Below the pieces are notes generated by a model. The model saw nothing but the letters and a program-made list of their open reading frames with translations. It was not told the origin of the DNA and did no database searches. Made by a program: the position numbers and the translations under genes. Of a stretch of DNA of 6,100 nt, positions 1 to 5,434 are shown in pieces. This DNA comes from CAJKWP01 sp050943075 (GTDB taxonomy: Bacteria > Bacillota > Clostridia > Christensenellales > UBA1242): NCBI GenBank assembly GCA_050943075.1, contig JBMNOM010000050.1, forward strand, positions 1-6,100, in the 5' to 3' direction. Within the stretch, counting starts at the first letter, position 1, and every line of letters starts with the position of its first letter.

Positions 1-1135
1 TTTTTGGATACCAGTTTAAATCAAGCCCTGCTTGCAAAAGTTCTTGTTTGTGTGACAATACATCAATGAACCATTGTTTTTTAACAGCAATTTCAATTGG
101 TGTGCCGCAGCGGTCGTGTGTTGAAACCGCGTGTGTGATGTTGTCTTGTTTAATTAAAAGGTTTTCTTCTTTAAGTTTTTCAATGATTTGTTTTCTTGCT
201 TCAACAATTCCAAGCCCTTCAAATTCGCCTGCAAGTGAAGTCATAATTCCATCATCTGTGAAACATTTTTTAATTGGCAAGTTGTGCTTTCTTTGCCATT
301 CTTTATCCACTGTGTCACCAAAAGTGCAGCACATAACCACGCCAGAGCCTTTTTCAGGGTCAACAAGTTCGTCGGTTAAAACTTCAACAGTGTAGTCAAA
401 GTGAGGAACACGAAGTTTTTTGCCAACAAGATGTGCGTTCTTTTTGTCGTCTGGGTTAACAAACACACAAACAACGCCGCCAAGCATTTCTGGTCTTGTT
501 GTTGCAACAACAACATATTCATCTGTTCCATCAAGGAAGAATTTCAAATAATTGAAAGTGCTTTCAATGTCTTGGTCTTCAAGTTCAGATTGAGCGCAAG
601 CGGTTTTACATTCTGTGCACCAAAGCGCAGGGGATTCTGATTGATAGATATAACCTTTTTTATACAAGTCCAAAAATGATTCTTGTGAAATTTTTCTTGT
701 CCTTGGTGCAATTGTGGAGTAATGAGTTTTCAAATTGCAGCTGAAACCAGCTTTTTTGTAAAGTGCAAAAAAATCTTCTTCAAGTTTTTTTGTTTCTTCC
801 AAACAAATTTCAATGAATTTATCTCTTGGTAGTTGATATGCTTTTTTCTTAATAATTTTTTCAACATATCTTTCAGTTGGAAGTCCATTATCATCAAATC
901 CAAATGGAAAATAAACGTCTTTGCCAAGCATTCTGTTGTGTCTTGCAACAGTTTCAATGTGCATGTATGATGACAAATGCCCCATGTGAATATTACCATT
1001 ACATGTTGGTGGTGGGGTGTCTATGGAATATGTTTCATTTCCTGGTTTTGGCTCGTATTTGTAAATATCGTTTTCAAACCAGTAATTTTGCCATTTTTCT
1101 TCTTTTTCTTCAAAATTGTATTTCTTATCTAACAT
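1..1135 (-). CDS. valS: Valyl-tRNA synthetase, N-terminal part (runs off left edge)
   Basis: This is a class I aminoacyl-tRNA synthetase that charges tRNA-Val with valine in the cytoplasm. The 378 visible residues read without a stop. The N-terminal region carries DTPPPT (39-44) followed by HMGH (50-53), the HIGH signature of the Rossmann catalytic domain, and then GFDDNGLPTER (79-89), typical of ValRS. A CTEC pair (173-176), with C180 nearby, looks like a zinc knuckle. The inserted CP1 editing domain, which in this family hydrolyses mischarged Thr-tRNA-Val, shows TTRPEML (212-218) and GSGVVMCCTFGD (263-274). HDRCGTP (340-346) and KQWF (353-356) return to the catalytic core. The DDNGLPTER and CTEC wording fits the archaeal-like type 2 ValRS better than the E. 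coli type. The KMSKS loop and anticodon-binding domain lie off the window. The ATG at 1135 has GGAGG five bases upstream (1141-1145). The family is near certain; the type 2 assignment is from memory of family motifs. Confidence 0.96.
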   Translation of the reverse strand, partial: MLDKKYNFEEKEEKWQNYWFENDIYKYEPKPGNETYSIDTPPPTCNGNIHMGHLSSYMHIETVARHNRMLGKDVYFPFGFDDNGLPTERYVEKIIKKKAYQLPRDKFIEICLEETKKLEEDFFALYKKAGFSCNLKTHYSTIAPRTRKISQESFLDLYKKGYIYQSESPALWCTECKTACAQSELEDQDIESTFNYLKFFLDGTDEYVVVATTRPEMLGGVVCVFVNPDDKKNAHLVGKKLRVPHFDYTVEVLTDELVDPEKGSGVVMCCTFGDTVDKEWQRKHNLPIKKCFTDDGIMTSLAGEFEGLGIVEARKQIIEKLKEENLLIKQDNITHAVSTHDRCGTPIEIAVKKQWFIDVLSHKQELLQAGLDLNWYPK

Positions 1136-1164
1136 TTATGCCTCCACAAATAATTAACATTAAG

Positions 1165-1193
1165 ATTTTATCACTTCAACTAAAAAATTGCAA
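1165..1193 (-). promoter_or_regulatory. Probable sigma-A-type promoter of valS
   Basis: Read on the minus strand, a TTGCAA -35 box (1193-1188) and a TAAAAT -10 box (1170-1165) are separated by exactly 17 bases, with AT-rich sequence upstream. The predicted start of transcription is near 1158, giving a leader of only about 23 bases. That is too short for a T-box, which controls many synthetase genes in Firmicutes, so valS here is probably not under T-box control unless a more distal promoter exists. Confidence 0.6.
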
Positions 1194-1286
1194 CTTGATT
1201 TATAATAAATGTTATTTATATAATTATAAAAGCATTAAATTCTTGATGTAGATAAAGCAAAAATTGTTTGGCAAAAAAATAAAATC

Positions 1287-1315
1287 TTGATTAATATTTA
1301 AATTGCATTTATACT
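1287..1315 (+). promoter_or_regulatory. Probable promoter of the kinase-like gene
   Basis: TTGATT (1287-1292) and TATACT (1310-1315) are separated by 17 bases, a good match to the housekeeping sigma consensus. Transcription would start near 1322, directly before the AAGGAG ribosome binding site at 1324-1329, so the leader would be only about 13 bases. It stands back to back with the valS promoter in the divergent intergenic region. Confidence 0.6.
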
Positions 1316-1334
1316 TAAATTACAAGGAGAAAAA

Positions 1335-1829
1335 ATGAAAAGACCAAAAGTTTTGCTTGTTTATCTTGGGCTTGGAAAAACGTTTACAGCAAACATTGAT
1401 AACAGAGTTTTGGAAGTGAGAATGAGTTGGTTTAAAAACCTTAAACTTAAAGGCACAACAATTCACCCAGAAGACATTAAAAACAAAAAAATTGACTTTG
1501 TGCCAAACCCAGAGTTTCCAAAAAATATGGCAATGTTTTTCAAGCGCAATCTTCCTGGAAAAATTGCTGTTATGGCATTAAAACCAGAAAACTTAAACTT
1601 TTGCACAAACTATGGCTACACCTATGGCTTTGTTTTGCCAAGTCACAGTAAAATGAACGAAATTAAAGCACATTATATTTCTCGTGGATACAACCCAGAC
1701 GGTGTTGAAAAAATGCTTGAAGAAAGGCTTAAACAAGCACAAGAAATCATTAATAAATCTGACGCTTATGTGTTTACAGTTAATAAAGGCGAATATTTAA
1801 TTAATGTGCTTGAAAAATATATTTTTTAA
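1335..1829 (+). CDS. Unnamed protein resembling a P-loop nucleotide (guanylate-type) kinase
   Basis: I cannot name this 164-aa protein. It begins with a beta-strand-like KVLLVYL and a GLGKT sequence (12-16) resembling a Walker A motif. However, the glycine expected four residues before GKT's own glycine block is Val9, so the P-loop is incomplete. A middle part with IAVMALKPE (77-85) is followed by VLPSHSKMNEIKAHYISRGY (100-119) and then ERLKQAQEI with DAYVFTVNKGEYLINVL (130-159). This order (a strand ending in LP, a basic lid-like helix with RG, an E-RL-A helix, a short strand near the end) recalls the C-terminal half of guanylate kinases and small phage-type nucleotide-kinase-like proteins. 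No signal peptide or membrane segment is visible. The start is supported by AAGGAG five bases upstream. It has its own promoter and no partner gene. The coding call is firm; the kinase relationship is inferred from motif order only, and catalytic activity is doubtful. Confidence 0.85.
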   Translation: MKRPKVLLVYLGLGKTFTANIDNRVLEVRMSWFKNLKLKGTTIHPEDIKNKKIDFVPNPEFPKNMAMFFKRNLPGKIAVMALKPENLNFCTNYGYTYGFVLPSHSKMNEIKAHYISRGYNPDGVEKMLEERLKQAQEIINKSDAYVFTVNKGEYLINVLEKYIF

Positions 1830-1843
1830 CTTTTAAATGTTAA

Positions 1844-1880
1844 TTTTGCCAGTTAAAACACTTTAAAAATTAGTGGCAAA
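1844..1880 (+). other. Weak inverted repeat after the kinase-like gene
   Basis: TTTTGCCA shortly after the stop codon can pair with TGGCAAAA about 22 bases downstream. The 3' arm is followed by A residues rather than T residues on the plus strand, so it is not a standard intrinsic terminator for the upstream gene. No better terminator is visible between 1830 and the next promoter. Confidence 0.25.
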
Positions 1881-1908
1881 AAAATAATTATTATCATTCA
1901 TAAAACAC

Positions 1909-1937
1909 TTGCAAAGTACAACTTGCTGTGCTATAAT
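1909..1937 (+). promoter_or_regulatory. Strong extended -10 promoter of the DUF5698-type gene
   Basis: TTGCAA (1909-1914) and a perfect TATAAT (1932-1937) are separated by 17 bases, and TG at 1929-1930 adds an extended -10 motif. This is the best promoter in the window. Transcription should start near 1944, leaving a leader of about 100 bases before the ATG at 2044. The -35 box matches that of the valS promoter. Confidence 0.75.
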
Positions 1938-1969
1938 ACTTTTCGCCTTAAAAAGCCAAAAAGAAACAA

Positions 1970-2011
1970 AAAACTCTCGAAAACCGCAAACTTGCGGCAC
2001 CAGAGAGTTTT
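1970..2011 (+). promoter_or_regulatory. Folded 5' leader, possible attenuator or riboswitch-like element
   Basis: Within the leader, AAAACTCTC (1970-1978) pairs perfectly with GAGAGTTTT (2003-2011). Inside it, CCGCA (1984-1988) pairs with TGCGG (1993-1997) around a four-base loop, with internal loops of five bases on each side. The outer stem is flanked by A residues before and TTTTATTT after, so it could act as an intrinsic terminator or as a sensor hairpin upstream of the ribosome binding site. I do not recognise it as a known riboswitch class. A simple stabilising 5' hairpin is also possible. Confidence 0.5.
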
Positions 2012-2043
2012 ATTTATGCAATTTAACAAAAAAGGAGGTTAAT

Positions 2044-2523
2044 ATGGCAAAAATTATAATAGCATTTTTTGTTGCACAATTCATCAATGTTATTCTTAGC
2101 ACAATTAAAAGCGTAATCACAATTAAAGGTGGAAAAAACTGGGCGGCGGTTATCAACGCAGTGGCTTACGGCTTCAACACAATTGTTATTAAAAGTTTGG
2201 TGCAAGTAAGCATGGAAGTGGCACTCATCATCACAATTGTCACAAATTTAATTGGTGTTTATTTTGGGCTTTGGATTTTGGAAAAATTAAGAAAAGACCA
2301 ACTTTGGAAAATCACTGTCACAGTTCCAACCGAACAATTAAAAGATTTAAAACACGAACTTTTGGCAAAAAACATTTCATTCATTACATACGAAACAAAA
2401 TGGGACCAATTTGTTGTGATTGACATTTTCTCACATCACAAAACCGACAGCAAAACAATTAAAGAAGTTTTCAAGTCATACAATGTTAAATACACCATCA
2501 GTGCAAACGCAGGGACTTTATGA
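2044..2523 (+). CDS. Three-helix membrane protein with cytoplasmic tail, DUF5698/DUF2179 (UPF0316) type
   Basis: This 159-aa protein has three probable membrane helices (about residues 4-25, 33-53 and 57-79) and then a soluble C-terminal domain (about 88-159). The segment NVILSTIKSVITIKGGKN (15-32), and the glycine-containing third helix ending in LGLW-type residues followed by EKLRK (80-84), resemble the N-terminal DUF5698 domain of UPF0316 proteins. The tail, with a VTVP strand and alternating strands and helices (PTEQLKDLKHELL, then FVVIDIFSHHK), fits a small DUF2179-like sensory fold. No biochemical function is established for the family that I can cite. The ATG at 2044 follows a near-perfect AAAGGAGGT (2031-2039). 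An in-frame TTG at 1909 would add 45 residues but falls on the -35 box, so it is rejected. Expression may depend on the folded leader. The stop overlaps a small possible ORF by four bases. Confidence 0.88.
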   Translation: MAKIIIAFFVAQFINVILSTIKSVITIKGGKNWAAVINAVAYGFNTIVIKSLVQVSMEVALIITIVTNLIGVYFGLWILEKLRKDQLWKITVTVPTEQLKDLKHELLAKNISFITYETKWDQFVVIDIFSHHKTDSKTIKEVFKSYNVKYTISANAGTL

Positions 2524-2666
2524 GAGAGATAACCCAGTTAAAAACACGGTTAGAATTTATTTGTCTTTTTGTTAAATTATGCTTTTTCGCTTTCGCCCAT
2601 AGTATATTTGCTATGCTTTTCAAGCAAAAAAAACCTAATTTATTCAAAAATCCAAGCAAATCGTAA
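2520..2666 (+). CDS. Possible small hydrophobic peptide, translationally coupled
   Basis: A 48-codon ORF starts at an ATG overlapping the stop of the DUF5698-type gene (ATGA) and ends at TAA 2664-2666. It begins MREITQLKTRL, then has a hydrophobic stretch (about residues 13-34, including LFVKLCFFAFAHSIF), and ends in a basic tail with QKKPN and NPSKS. The layout resembles a single-span small membrane peptide. The only upstream ribosome-binding-like sequence is AGGGA at 2511-2515, with a short spacer, so translation would rely on coupling. The 30-bp direct repeat copy 1 lies inside it. It is short, AT-rich and unrecognised, and may be chance. Confidence 0.25.
   Translation: MREITQLKTRLEFICLFVKLCFFAFAHSIFAMLFKQKKPNLFKNPSKS
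2563..2592 (+). repeat. 30-bp perfect direct repeat, copy 1
   Basis: The 30 bases beginning GTCTTTTTGTTAAATT recur without mismatch at 2730-2759, 167 bases downstream. Flanking sequence is not conserved, so this is not a simple tandem duplication. This copy lies inside the possible small ORF and would encode LFVKLCFFA in its frame. Confidence 0.85.
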
Positions 2667-2729
2667 ACCGCATTTTCAACCTCTTTATCTCTTTTTTTAT
2701 GCAATAAACTTTGTTAAAAGAAATAGGCA

Positions 2730-2759
2730 GTCTTTTTGTTAAATTATGCTTTTTCGCTT
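2730..2759 (+). repeat. 30-bp perfect direct repeat, copy 2
   Basis: This is identical over 30 bases to 2563-2592. Here it lies in the intergenic region before queH. It sits in an open frame from a TTG at 2711 that also encodes LFVKLCFFA followed by more hydrophobic residues, but no ribosome binding site precedes that TTG. Confidence 0.85.
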
Positions 2760-2839
2760 ACATTCTTTTGTGCATTATTTTTAATAAGACGGCTTGTTGG
2801 TTTTTTTTGTTTTGAGTTTGGTGCAAGTAAAAATTTTGT

Positions 2840-2867
2840 TTGTGTTTTTGGGTAAAGTGTTTATAAT
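2840..2867 (+). promoter_or_regulatory. Probable queH promoter placing transcription start at the ATG
   Basis: A perfect TATAAT at 2862-2867 is preceded by a weak -35 (TTGTGT, 2840-2845) at a 16-base spacing. Only six bases separate the -10 box from the queH ATG at 2874. A start site seven bases after the -10 box would fall on the A of the start codon, predicting a leaderless mRNA. Confidence 0.55.
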
Positions 2868-2873
2868 GGTGAT

Positions 2874-3629
2874 ATGGAAATTAAACAAGAAGTTAATGAA
2901 AAGAAAAGTTTTCCGCAAACAAGTGATTTGTTTAAAACAAATGTAAATTACGATTTGCTTATGAAAGAGGAAATTGACAAAATTTTAAAAAGCAACAAAA
3001 AGCCAAGTTTATTGTTGCATTCTTGTTGCGCGCCTTGCAGCAGTTATGTTTTGAAGCTGTTGCAAAAATATTTCAACATTACAGTTTTCTTTTACAATTC
3101 CAATTTATATCCAAGCCAGGAATATTTAAAACGAGAAGAAGAACAAAGAAAACTCATTAAAATTTTGAACGCTGAAGCAAAAGAAAGGTTTGAGGCGGGA
3201 AAGTTTGAAGACGCAGTTTTTTATGAAACTGAAATTAAAGTTGAAACCACAGAATTTGTGCCAGAAGAATTTTATGCCTTTGTTAAGGGCTATGAAAAAG
3301 AATTTGAAGGCAGCCCAAGATGTTATTTGTGTTATATGTTGCGCCTTTCAAAAACTGGAAAATTTGCAAAAGAAAAAAATTATGATTATTTTTGCACAAC
3401 ATTAACAGTGTCGCCTTACAAAAACGCACATTGGATTAACGAAGTTGGCAAAATTATTTCAAACAAAGAAAATGTGAAATTTTTGCACAGCGATTTCAAA
3501 AAAAATGACGGCTATAAAAAAAGCATTGAATACAGCAAGGAATATGACCTTTACAGGCAAGACTATTGCGGTTGCGAGTTTTCACTTCAAGCAAAAGTTG
3601 CAAAAGCAGAAAAATTAACAGCACAATAA
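2874..3629 (+). CDS. queH: Epoxyqueuosine reductase QueH
   Basis: QueH (formerly DUF208) reduces epoxyqueuosine to queuosine at the wobble position of GUN-anticodon tRNAs. It is the cobalamin-independent counterpart of QueG and is iron-sulfur dependent. The 251-aa protein has the family motif LLLHSCCAPCSS (46-57, with C51, C52 and C55), RCYLCYMLRL (C150 and C153), and a C-terminal DYCGCEFS (C232 and C234). All the conserved cysteines expected for metal and cluster binding are therefore present. The strand ITVFFYNSNLYP after the first motif is also typical. The NVNYD stretch at 23-27, ahead of the first motif, matches the usual family N-terminus, which supports a start at or near 2874 rather than at the internal Met30. 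No ribosome binding site precedes 2874, and the mRNA may be leaderless. It is probably co-transcribed with the S66 peptidase 33 bases downstream. No other queuosine genes are in view. Confidence 0.93.
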   Translation: MEIKQEVNEKKSFPQTSDLFKTNVNYDLLMKEEIDKILKSNKKPSLLLHSCCAPCSSYVLKLLQKYFNITVFFYNSNLYPSQEYLKREEEQRKLIKILNAEAKERFEAGKFEDAVFYETEIKVETTEFVPEEFYAFVKGYEKEFEGSPRCYLCYMLRLSKTGKFAKEKNYDYFCTTLTVSPYKNAHWINEVGKIISNKENVKFLHSDFKKNDGYKKSIEYSKEYDLYRQDYCGCEFSLQAKVAKAEKLTAQ

Positions 3630-3662
3630 TGTTTGTCATATAACAAGCACAGGGGAGAAAAA

Positions 3663-4688
3663 ATGAAATATCCACCTGTGCTTTTTGTTGACCAAACAAT
3701 TTTTGTTTGCGCTCCATCAAATGGGCTTAACAAAAAGAATGAAATTTTGTTTAAAAAAGCTTGTAAAATGTTTAAGGAAAAAGGCTTTTGTTTAAAGTTT
3801 TCAAAAAACTTAAAAAACACAAAAGGTTTTGTTAGTGCAAGCGCTTTTGAAAGGGCAAAAGAGTTTGAAGCTGCTTGGCTGGACCCCAAAATTAACTGCC
3901 TTTGCGCTGTTGCTGGCGGGCAGTTTATGATGGAAATTTTGCCACATTTAAACGCAAAAAAATTGAAAAATCACAAAAAACTTTTTGTGGGCTTTAGCGA
4001 CAACACAATTCTTTGCCATTTCTTGTTAACTCATTTGGACACCTGCAGTTTATATGCTTATAATTTTTACACTTTTGCTTACCTTAATAAGCATTTAAGT
4101 GTGAATTATGCTTTTAAAGCAATCACAGAATTTAAAAGTGAGTTTTCTAGTTTCAACAAAAGAGAAAGCAAGCGAATTTACACAAAAACAGGCAAAGAAA
4201 CACAAATTGAATTTGAAACCCTTTCAAATTGGGAAGTGTTGGCAAAAGGACAAAACAAAGAAAAAGAATTTTGTTTTAAGGGCAGGGCAGTTGGTGGCTG
4301 CATTGATGTGCTTTTGTGTTATTTAGGCACAAAATTTGACAGGACAAAAAAGTTTTTAAAAAAGTATAAAAAACAAGGTTTTGTTTGGGTGTTTGAAAGT
4401 TGTGACATTGACCCACTTGAAGTAAAGCGCGCACTTTGGCAAATGAAACAAAATGGCTGGTTTAAATTTGTTAATGGCTTTGTTTTTGGCAGGCCATTTA
4501 ACGCGCAAAACGTGGGCGACTTTTCTCACAAGCAAGCAATTTTGGACGTGCTAGAAGAATTTGATGTTCCAATTTTATTTAACGCTGACTTTGGGCATGT
4601 TTATCCACAAGTTCCACTTTATTTAGGCGCTGTTGTTTCATTTCTTGTTGCAGAAAAAGAATTTAAAATTAAATATGAATTTGTTTAA
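3663..4688 (+). CDS. S66-family serine peptidase (LD-carboxypeptidase / MccF-like)
   Basis: This 341-aa cytoplasmic-type protein belongs to peptidase family S66. That family includes LdcA, which removes the terminal D-Ala from murein tetrapeptides during cell-wall recycling, and MccF, which cleaves microcin C7-type peptide-nucleotides. It opens with TIFVCAPSNG (12-21), the usual N-terminal strand and loop. GFSDNT gives the nucleophile Ser112; WVFES gives Glu245; FGH gives His312, so the Ser-Glu-His triad is complete. VAGGQ (about 82-86) replaces the common RGGYG. The Ser-to-Glu gap of 133 residues is longer than in LdcA and closer to MccF, because of an insertion around residues 150-210. No signal peptide is visible. 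The ATG at 3663 follows AGGGGAG (3651-3657); an in-frame TTG at 3633 lacks a good site. It follows queH closely and ends in a strong terminator. Murein recycling versus toxin-peptide resistance cannot be decided from sequence. Confidence 0.9.
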   Translation: MKYPPVLFVDQTIFVCAPSNGLNKKNEILFKKACKMFKEKGFCLKFSKNLKNTKGFVSASAFERAKEFEAAWLDPKINCLCAVAGGQFMMEILPHLNAKKLKNHKKLFVGFSDNTILCHFLLTHLDTCSLYAYNFYTFAYLNKHLSVNYAFKAITEFKSEFSSFNKRESKRIYTKTGKETQIEFETLSNWEVLAKGQNKEKEFCFKGRAVGGCIDVLLCYLGTKFDRTKKFLKKYKKQGFVWVFESCDIDPLEVKRALWQMKQNGWFKFVNGFVFGRPFNAQNVGDFSHKQAILDVLEEFDVPILFNADFGHVYPQVPLYLGAVVSFLVAEKEFKIKYEFV

Positions 4689-4715
4689 AAAGCGGTTTGA
4701 TTAACCGCTTTTTTT
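4687..4715 (+). terminator. Intrinsic terminator of the queH-S66 unit
   Basis: GCGGTT (4692-4697) pairs with AACCGC (4703-4708) around a five-base loop. The stem is extended by A residues upstream and T residues downstream, and a seven-base T run follows (4709-4715). It starts within the stop codon of the S66 peptidase. The A run on the other side means it could also work on the minus strand. Confidence 0.9.
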
Positions 4716-4776
4716 GTTTGTTTTTGCGTGTATTAAACTTAAATTTAGCAACTGAAAAGATATTTTTTAACAAATT

Positions 4777-4828
4777 AAACCAAGCAAAAAATGGCGATAC
4801 TCACACATTTTAAGCAAAAATTTGGTTT
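4777..4828 (+). other. Nested inverted repeat upstream of the serine acetyltransferase
   Basis: AAACCAA (4777-4783) can pair with TTGGTTT (4822-4828), and inside it AAAATG (4788-4793) with CATTTT (4806-4811). The internal loops are large and the pairs AT-rich, so the structure is weak. It sits in the 194-bp gap before the acetyltransferase gene. A TATAGT at 4835-4840 is a possible -10 box without a clear -35. No T-box or other known leader signature is seen. Confidence 0.2.
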
Positions 4829-4882
4829 GGGGCATATAGTGAAAAAAAGAGGTTTCTTTTAAATTCAAAAGATGAGGTTGTT

Positions 4883-5389
4883 ATGATTAAATTTTTGAAA
4901 AGCATTAAAGCGCGCGACCCTGCTGCAAAAAATATTTTACATATTTTGTTTTTATACCCGGGTGTGAAAGCTGTGTTTTTTCATAGAATTGCACATTTTT
5001 TTCACAAAATTAAGTTTTACTTTTTGGCAAAGATGATTGCACAATTTTCGCGCTTTTTAACCAACATTGAAATCAGCCCAGGCGCTGTTATTGGCAAACA
5101 CCTATTCATTGATCATGGCGCTGGCGTGGTGATTGGTGACACCGCTGTGATTGGTGACAGATGCACAATTTATCAAAATGTGACATTGGGCGGAGTTAGT
5201 TTTAACAAAACAAAACGCCACCCAACATTAAGCGATGATGTTGTTGTGGGTGCGGGTGCTTTTGTTTTGGGAAACATCTACATTGGCAAAGGTGCAACCA
5301 TTGGCGCAAACAGCACAGTGCTTAAAGATGTTGAGCCTTACGCTGTTATGGTGGGAAGCCCAGCCAAAAACAAAGCGAAGAAAAAATAA
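4883..5389 (+). CDS. cysE: Serine O-acetyltransferase, short form
   Basis: The enzyme transfers acetyl from acetyl-CoA to L-serine, giving O-acetylserine, the first committed step of cysteine synthesis. The 168-aa protein has a short helical N-terminus with RDPAA (11-15), then a left-handed beta-helix of hexapeptide repeats (about 62-160). By alignment with E. coli CysE from memory, Asp12, Asp77, His78 and His113 correspond to its Asp92, Asp157, His158 and His193, so the active site is complete: FIDHGAG (75-81), TLGG (101-104), RHP (112-114). The N-terminal helical domain of long CysE proteins is missing, as in the short bacterial forms, and the C-terminus ends soon after VGSPAKN with a lysine-rich tail. 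The ATG follows GAGG (4874-4877) by five bases. No cysK or other sulfur gene adjoins it, so a related acetyltransferase role cannot be fully excluded, though the serine-type residues argue for SAT. Confidence 0.92.
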   Translation: MIKFLKSIKARDPAAKNILHILFLYPGVKAVFFHRIAHFFHKIKFYFLAKMIAQFSRFLTNIEISPGAVIGKHLFIDHGAGVVIGDTAVIGDRCTIYQNVTLGGVSFNKTKRHPTLSDDVVVGAGAFVLGNIYIGKGATIGANSTVLKDVEPYAVMVGSPAKNKAKKK

Positions 5390-5434
5390 TTTCTTTGTGA
5401 GTTGTGTTTGAAAAGTTTGTTTCAAACAAAGAAA
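5390..5434 (+). other. Bulged hairpin directly after cysE
   Basis: GTTTGAAA (5406-5413) pairs with TTTCAAAC (5420-5427) around a six-base loop. Below it, TTTCTTT (5390-5396) pairs with AAAGAAA (5428-5434), leaving a nine-base bulge on the 5' side. It begins at the base after the stop codon. No T run follows, so it may protect the 3' end of the message rather than terminate transcription. Confidence 0.4.

Larger units (their letters stand above)
2667..2873. other. AT-rich non-coding stretch upstream of queH
   Basis: Together with the doubtful small ORF before it, this makes a 350-bp region without a firm gene (2524-2873). It contains the second copy of the 30-bp repeat, T-rich tracts, and the queH promoter at its right end. 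A minus-strand reading frame crosses the left part, but it has no ribosome binding site and no recognisable protein. No convincing terminator for the upstream gene is visible. Confidence 0.6.

Noticed and set aside
730..999. Minus-strand 89-codon frame
   Set aside because: It is an out-of-frame shadow of valS on the same strand; the true frame carries the HMGH and DDNGLPTER motifs.
48..1251. Plus-strand reading frames of 79-124 codons across the left end
   Set aside because: They lie opposite valS, which reads as a continuous, motif-rich ValRS on the minus strand. They have no recognisable protein content.
1136..1334. T-box leader for valS
   Set aside because: There is no AGGGTGG-type antiterminator sequence and no specifier stem, and the likely transcript start leaves only about 23 bases.
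1909..2043. 45-residue N-terminal extension of the DUF5698-type protein
   Set aside because: It would start at a TTG that is part of the -35 box and run through the hairpin leader. The ATG at 2044 has a near-perfect ribosome binding site.
2498..2704. Minus-strand 68-codon frame
   Set aside because: It has no ribosome binding site, overlaps the 3' end of a real gene, runs through low-complexity AT-rich DNA, and resembles no family I know.
2524..2873. tRNA, CRISPR array or mobile element in the repeat region
   Set aside because: There are only two copies of the 30-bp repeat with unequal flanks, no cloverleaf, no terminal inverted repeats and no transposase fragment.
3633..3662. TTG start extending the S66 peptidase by ten residues
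   Set aside because: There is no ribosome binding site before it, and the extension would be encoded by the ribosome binding site region of the better ATG at 3663.
3496..3889. Minus-strand frames opposite queH and the S66 gene
   Set aside because: They are antisense to conserved, motif-complete genes and lack start signals.
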